DNA of 59,050 nt from Marmoricola sp. (GTDB lineage: Bacteria; Actinomycetota; Actinomycetes; Propionibacteriales; Nocardioidaceae). Shown here one piece after another: positions 56,218 to 59,050 of the stretch; within the stretch, counting starts at the first letter, position 1, and each line of letters opens with the position of its first letter. The notes beneath the pieces were generated by a model. That model was not told the DNA's origin, did no database searches, and saw nothing but the letters and a program-made list of their open reading frames with translations. The position numbers and the translations under genes were made by a program. The stretch spans positions 1 through 59,050 of the forward strand of contig JAOPYC010000017.1 of NCBI GenBank assembly GCA_025964795.1, given 5' to 3'.

Positions 56218-56700
56218 GTGCCGACTCTGAGCGACTTCACCGCCAACACCATCACCGGCGAGGAGCAGCCCCTGGACACCTACTCCGGCAAGGTCGCGCT
56301 CGTGGTGAACACCGCGTCGAAGTGCGGCTTCACGCCGCAGTTCGAGGGCTTGGAGAAGCTGCACGAGCAGTACGCCGACCAGGGACTGGTCGTCCTCGGC
56401 TTCCCGTGCAACCAGTTCGGTGAGCAGGACCCGGGCGACAACGAGGAGATCGGCGCGTTCTGCCAGAAGAACTACGGCGTCACGTTCCCGATGTTCGAGA
56501 AGGTCGACGTGAACGGCGACGAGGCCCACCCGCTCTACAAGTGGCTGCGCGAGGAGAAGAAGGGCCTGCTCGGCGAGAAGATCAAGTGGAACTTCACCAA
56601 GTTCCTGATCGGCCGCGACGGCACCGTGCTCAAGCGCTACGGCTCGACCACGAAGCCGGAGAAGATCGCCTCCGACATCGAGAAGGCGCTCGCCTCCTGA
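56218..56700 (+). CDS. Glutathione peroxidase-like thiol peroxidase
   Basis: 160 residues, thioredoxin fold. The peroxidatic residue is Cys36 ([11 protein letters not shown]), not selenocysteine, with Gln in FPCNQFGEQ and Trp in WNFTKFLI completing the site. Actinobacteria lack glutathione, so the reductant is probably thioredoxin. GTG at 56218 with GAGGAG upstream. The 84 bases upstream hold no recognisable stress promoter. Confidence 0.93.
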   Translation: MPTLSDFTANTITGEEQPLDTYSGKVALVVNTASKCGFTPQFEGLEKLHEQYADQGLVVLGFPCNQFGEQDPGDNEEIGAFCQKNYGVTFPMFEKVDVNGDEAHPLYKWLREEKKGLLGEKIKWNFTKFLIGRDGTVLKRYGSTTKPEKIASDIEKALAS

Positions 56701-56799
56701 CGGTCATCGAGGCCTGTCGCTCCCTGGGGCGACCCTCGCCGGACACGGGTTGTACTGCGCGGTAAGTTGGCCAGCACGCCCGCCACGACAGGAGCCGAG

Positions 56800-57960
56800 A
56801 TGCAGCTTGCCTTGACCGAGGAGGAGGCCGCTTTCCGCGAGGAGATGCGCACCTTCTTCACGACCAAGATCCCCCAGGAGATCCGCGACACCATCGCCTC
56901 CGGGCGACACGTGGGCAAGGACGGGATCGTCGAGACGCAGCGCATCCTGAACGAGGCCGGCCTCGCCGTGCCCAACTGGCCCGTGGAGTGGGGCGGCCAG
57001 GACTGGTCGCCGCTCCAGCGCCACATCTGGCACGAGGAGATGCAGCTCGCCTGCGTTCCGCCGCCGCTGGCGTTCAACGCCAACATGGTCGGCCCGGTGA
57101 TCGCGAACTTCGGCTCCCAGGAGCAGAAGGAGAAGTTCCTCCCCAAGACCGCCAACCTCGACATCTGGTGGTGCCAGGGATTCTCCGAGCCCGAGGCCGG
57201 CTCCGACCTGGCCTCGCTGCGGACGACGGCCGTCCGCGACGGCGCCGACTGGGTGATCAACGGCCAGAAGGCCTGGACGACGCTCGGCCAGCACGCCGAC
57301 TGGATCTTCGTGCTCTGCCGCACCGACCCCGAGGCCCCGAAGAAGCAGGCCGGGATCTCGTTCATCCTGTGCCCGATGGACGCCGAGGGCGTGACCCTGC
57401 GCCCGGTGCAGCTGATCGACGGCAGCTACGAGGTCAACGAGGTCTTCTTCGAGGACGTGCGCGTCCCGGCGGAGAACCTCGTCGGCGAGGAGAACGCCGG
57501 CTGGAGCTATGCGAAGTTCCTGCTCGGCAACGAGCGCGTCGGGGTGGCCCCGGTCGGCGCCACCAAGCGCGTGCTGGCCGACGCCAAGGAGATCGCCGTG
57601 CAGACGGGCCAGATCGAGGACCCGCTGGTCGCCGCCCAGATCATCGACCTGGAGAACGAGCTGCTGGCCCTCGAGCTGACCGCGCTGCGCGTGGTGGCGA
57701 GCTCCGCCGACGGGAAGCCGCACCCCGCGTCCTCGGTGCTCAAGCTGAAGGGCACCGAGCTGCAGCAGGCCGTCTCCGAGCTGGTGGTCGACCTCGGTGG
57801 GCCGCTCGCGCTGGCCTCCGGGGCCGGCGAGGGCTCGGACGTCCCCACGTGGGCCCGGGTCGCCGTGCCGACGTACCTCAACCTCCGCAAGGCCTCGATC
57901 TACGGCGGGTCCAACGAGGTCCAGCGCCAGATCATCGCCGGCACGATCCTCGGTCTCTGA
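56800..57960 (+). CDS. Acyl-CoA dehydrogenase, first of an adjacent pair
   Basis: 386 residues in the ACAD fold: FAD/substrate region CQGFSEPEAGSDLASLRT, middle beta domain, and the C-terminal IYGGSNEVQRQIIAGTILGL. At the usual catalytic Glu position (YEG in MCAD-type enzymes) it has Gly (YGG). Such residues occur in alpha2beta2 ACADs of actinobacterial steroid or side-chain catabolism. ATG at 56800 with AGGAG five bases before it. It is followed 24 bases later by a second ACAD. Confidence 0.9.
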   Translation: MQLALTEEEAAFREEMRTFFTTKIPQEIRDTIASGRHVGKDGIVETQRILNEAGLAVPNWPVEWGGQDWSPLQRHIWHEEMQLACVPPPLAFNANMVGPVIANFGSQEQKEKFLPKTANLDIWWCQGFSEPEAGSDLASLRTTAVRDGADWVINGQKAWTTLGQHADWIFVLCRTDPEAPKKQAGISFILCPMDAEGVTLRPVQLIDGSYEVNEVFFEDVRVPAENLVGEENAGWSYAKFLLGNERVGVAPVGATKRVLADAKEIAVQTGQIEDPLVAAQIIDLENELLALELTALRVVASSADGKPHPASSVLKLKGTELQQAVSELVVDLGGPLALASGAGEGSDVPTWARVAVPTYLNLRKASIYGGSNEVQRQIIAGTILGL

Positions 57961-57984
57961 CCACCTTCGAGAAGGAGCACAGAC

Positions 57985-59050
57985 ATGGACTTCACCCTCG
58001 ATGGTGAGCAGACCGCCCTGCGCGACGCCGTACGCGGCCTGCTGAAGGGCTACGACACCGAGCACCGCCGCGAGGTCGTCGCCGAGGACCCGGGCTTCGA
58101 CGAGAAGCTCTGGGGCCGGCTCGCGGAGATGGGCGTCCTCGGGCTGCCCTTCGCCGAGGACGACGGCGGCATGGGCGCCGGCCCGGCAGAGGTCTCGGTC
58201 GTCGCCGAGGAGTTCGGGCGCGTGATCGCCCCCGAGCCGTTCGTCGAGGCGGTCGTCCTGGCCGGTGGCCTGGTGGCCGCCCACGGCAGCGACGAGCAGA
58301 AGAAGGAGATCCTCGGCGGCCTGGCCTCCGGCGAGCTCGTTCCCGCCTTCGCCTGGTCCGACCCGACCGGCGGCGAGGGCGGTGTCACCGTCGACGGCGA
58401 CACCCTCACCGGGGTCAAGGAGCCCGTCCTCAACGGTGGTCGCGCCGACGTGCTCGTGGTCTTCGCCGAGGGACAGCTGTTCCTGGTCGACCCGGCCGGC
58501 ACCGAGCGGACCTCCTACGAGACCTTCGACGGCGGCCGCGCCGCACGCATCGCCTTCGACCAGACCCCGGCCACCCAGCTCGGCGAGGGCGGCGACGTGA
58601 CCGAGGGCGTCAAGGACGTGATCGCCGCAGCGACCGTGGCCTACTGCCACGAGGCGCTCGGCGCGATGGACTCGGCGCTGAAGCTGACGACCGACTACCT
58701 GCCCAGCCGCAAGCAGTTCGGCGTCTCGCTCAACCGCTTCCAGGCGCTGACCTTCCGCGCGGCCGACATGTACACCTCGCTCGAGCTGACCCGCAGCATC
58801 GTCATCTGGGCCACCATGGTCCTCGCCGACGCGTCGACCTCCGCGGAGAAGAAGCGCGAGGCGGCCGCCCGCGCGAAGCTCCAGGTCAGCCGCGCTGCCC
58901 GCCACATCGGTCAGGAGGCGATCCAGCTGCACGGCGGCATCGGGATGACCGCGGAGTTCTCCGTGGGCCACCTGACCGCGCGGCTGACGGCCATCGACCA
59001 CCTGCTCGGCGACGGGCGCCAGCAGGTGCGCAACCTGTCGCGCCGGCTCA
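57985..59050 (+). CDS. Acyl-CoA dehydrogenase, second of the pair (3' end outside window)
   Basis: At least 355 residues, beginning MDFTLDGEQTALRDAVRGLL, with GVLGLPFAEDDGGMGAG and the C-terminal LHGGIGMTAEFSVGHLTARL. The N-terminal and middle domains are less conserved than in its neighbour (no clear SEPxAGSD motif), typical of the non-FAD-binding or partner subunit of heteromeric ACADs. GAAGGAG lies about eight bases before the ATG. The last few residues are cut by the window end. Confidence 0.88.
   Translation, partial: MDFTLDGEQTALRDAVRGLLKGYDTEHRREVVAEDPGFDEKLWGRLAEMGVLGLPFAEDDGGMGAGPAEVSVVAEEFGRVIAPEPFVEAVVLAGGLVAAHGSDEQKKEILGGLASGELVPAFAWSDPTGGEGGVTVDGDTLTGVKEPVLNGGRADVLVVFAEGQLFLVDPAGTERTSYETFDGGRAARIAFDQTPATQLGEGGDVTEGVKDVIAAATVAYCHEALGAMDSALKLTTDYLPSRKQFGVSLNRFQALTFRAADMYTSLELTRSIVIWATMVLADASTSAEKKREAAARAKLQVSRAARHIGQEAIQLHGGIGMTAEFSVGHLTARLTAIDHLLGDGRQQVRNLSRRL

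Noticed and set aside
56704..59001. A 765-codon minus-strand frame opposite the acyl-CoA dehydrogenases
   Set aside because: Antisense shadow of two well-conserved ACAD genes; composition is typical of reversed high-GC coding DNA.

Overview
The window is high-GC DNA from an actinobacterium, most likely Nocardioides or a close Nocardioidaceae relative. The pointers are GTG/TTG starts, many ATGA, GTGA and TGATG gene overlaps, WhiB1, SigR/RsrA, a multidomain 2-oxoglutarate decarboxylase (Kgd), nickel superoxide dismutase with its own protease, and a bL37-type mini-protein. About 63 protein genes and one tRNA can be supported. Nothing looks like a prophage, insertion sequence, CRISPR array or integrated island.

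Layout. 1-18 kb is a long minus-strand housekeeping run in the order known from mycobacteria (the Rv1292-Rv1308 block, from memory). It holds the F1Fo ATP synthase operon (atpA cut by the window edge, atpH, atpF, atpE, atpB, two small AtpI-like proteins), a WecA-type lipid-carrier transferase, Sua5, PrmC, RF1, L31, a single-domain response regulator, Rho with a very large disordered insert, the threonine genes thrB-thrC-hom, lysA and argS. A tRNA-Arg(CCG) sits divergently next to argS. 18-24 kb holds kgd, a 59-residue DUF6104 protein, a small membrane protein, a GlxA-type AraC regulator and an acetoacetate-decarboxylase-like protein. 24-35 kb holds a fatty-acid desaturase and its ferredoxin reductase under a divergent TetR regulator with a perfect operator, an MFS exporter, an SDR/quinone-reductase pair, malic enzyme, the sodX/sodN pair and an RsbW-SigF module.

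35-52 kb resembles the mycobacterial Rv3219-Rv3228 neighbourhood: whiB1, the sensor kinase PdtaS, a TPP enzyme, a GNAT, a GTGA-linked set (GlcD-like oxidase, FlK-like thioesterase, DUF6882), bL37, rsrA-sigR, a hydrolase, a SRAP/HMCES protein, then aroA-rsgA and hisN. Inside it lies the most unusual locus: a 652-residue protein joining an ECF sigma factor, a zinc anti-sigma domain, membrane segment(s), a Lys-Pro repeat stalk and a beta-rich C-terminus, transcribed divergently from a degenerate GGDEF protein. 52-59 kb holds a CBS protein, a VOC protein, an FKBP isomerase, S4 and DUF445 proteins, a secreted HExxH protein, glutathione peroxidase and two adjacent acyl-CoA dehydrogenases, the second cut by the window end.

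Regulation visible in the DNA: a SigR-type promoter in front of sigR, CRP-like sites in front of the ATP synthase operon and whiB1, a TetR operator in front of the desaturase operon, hairpin clusters at gene ends and two clear terminators. Every intergenic stretch is under 300 bases; the longer ones are described with the neighbouring features.
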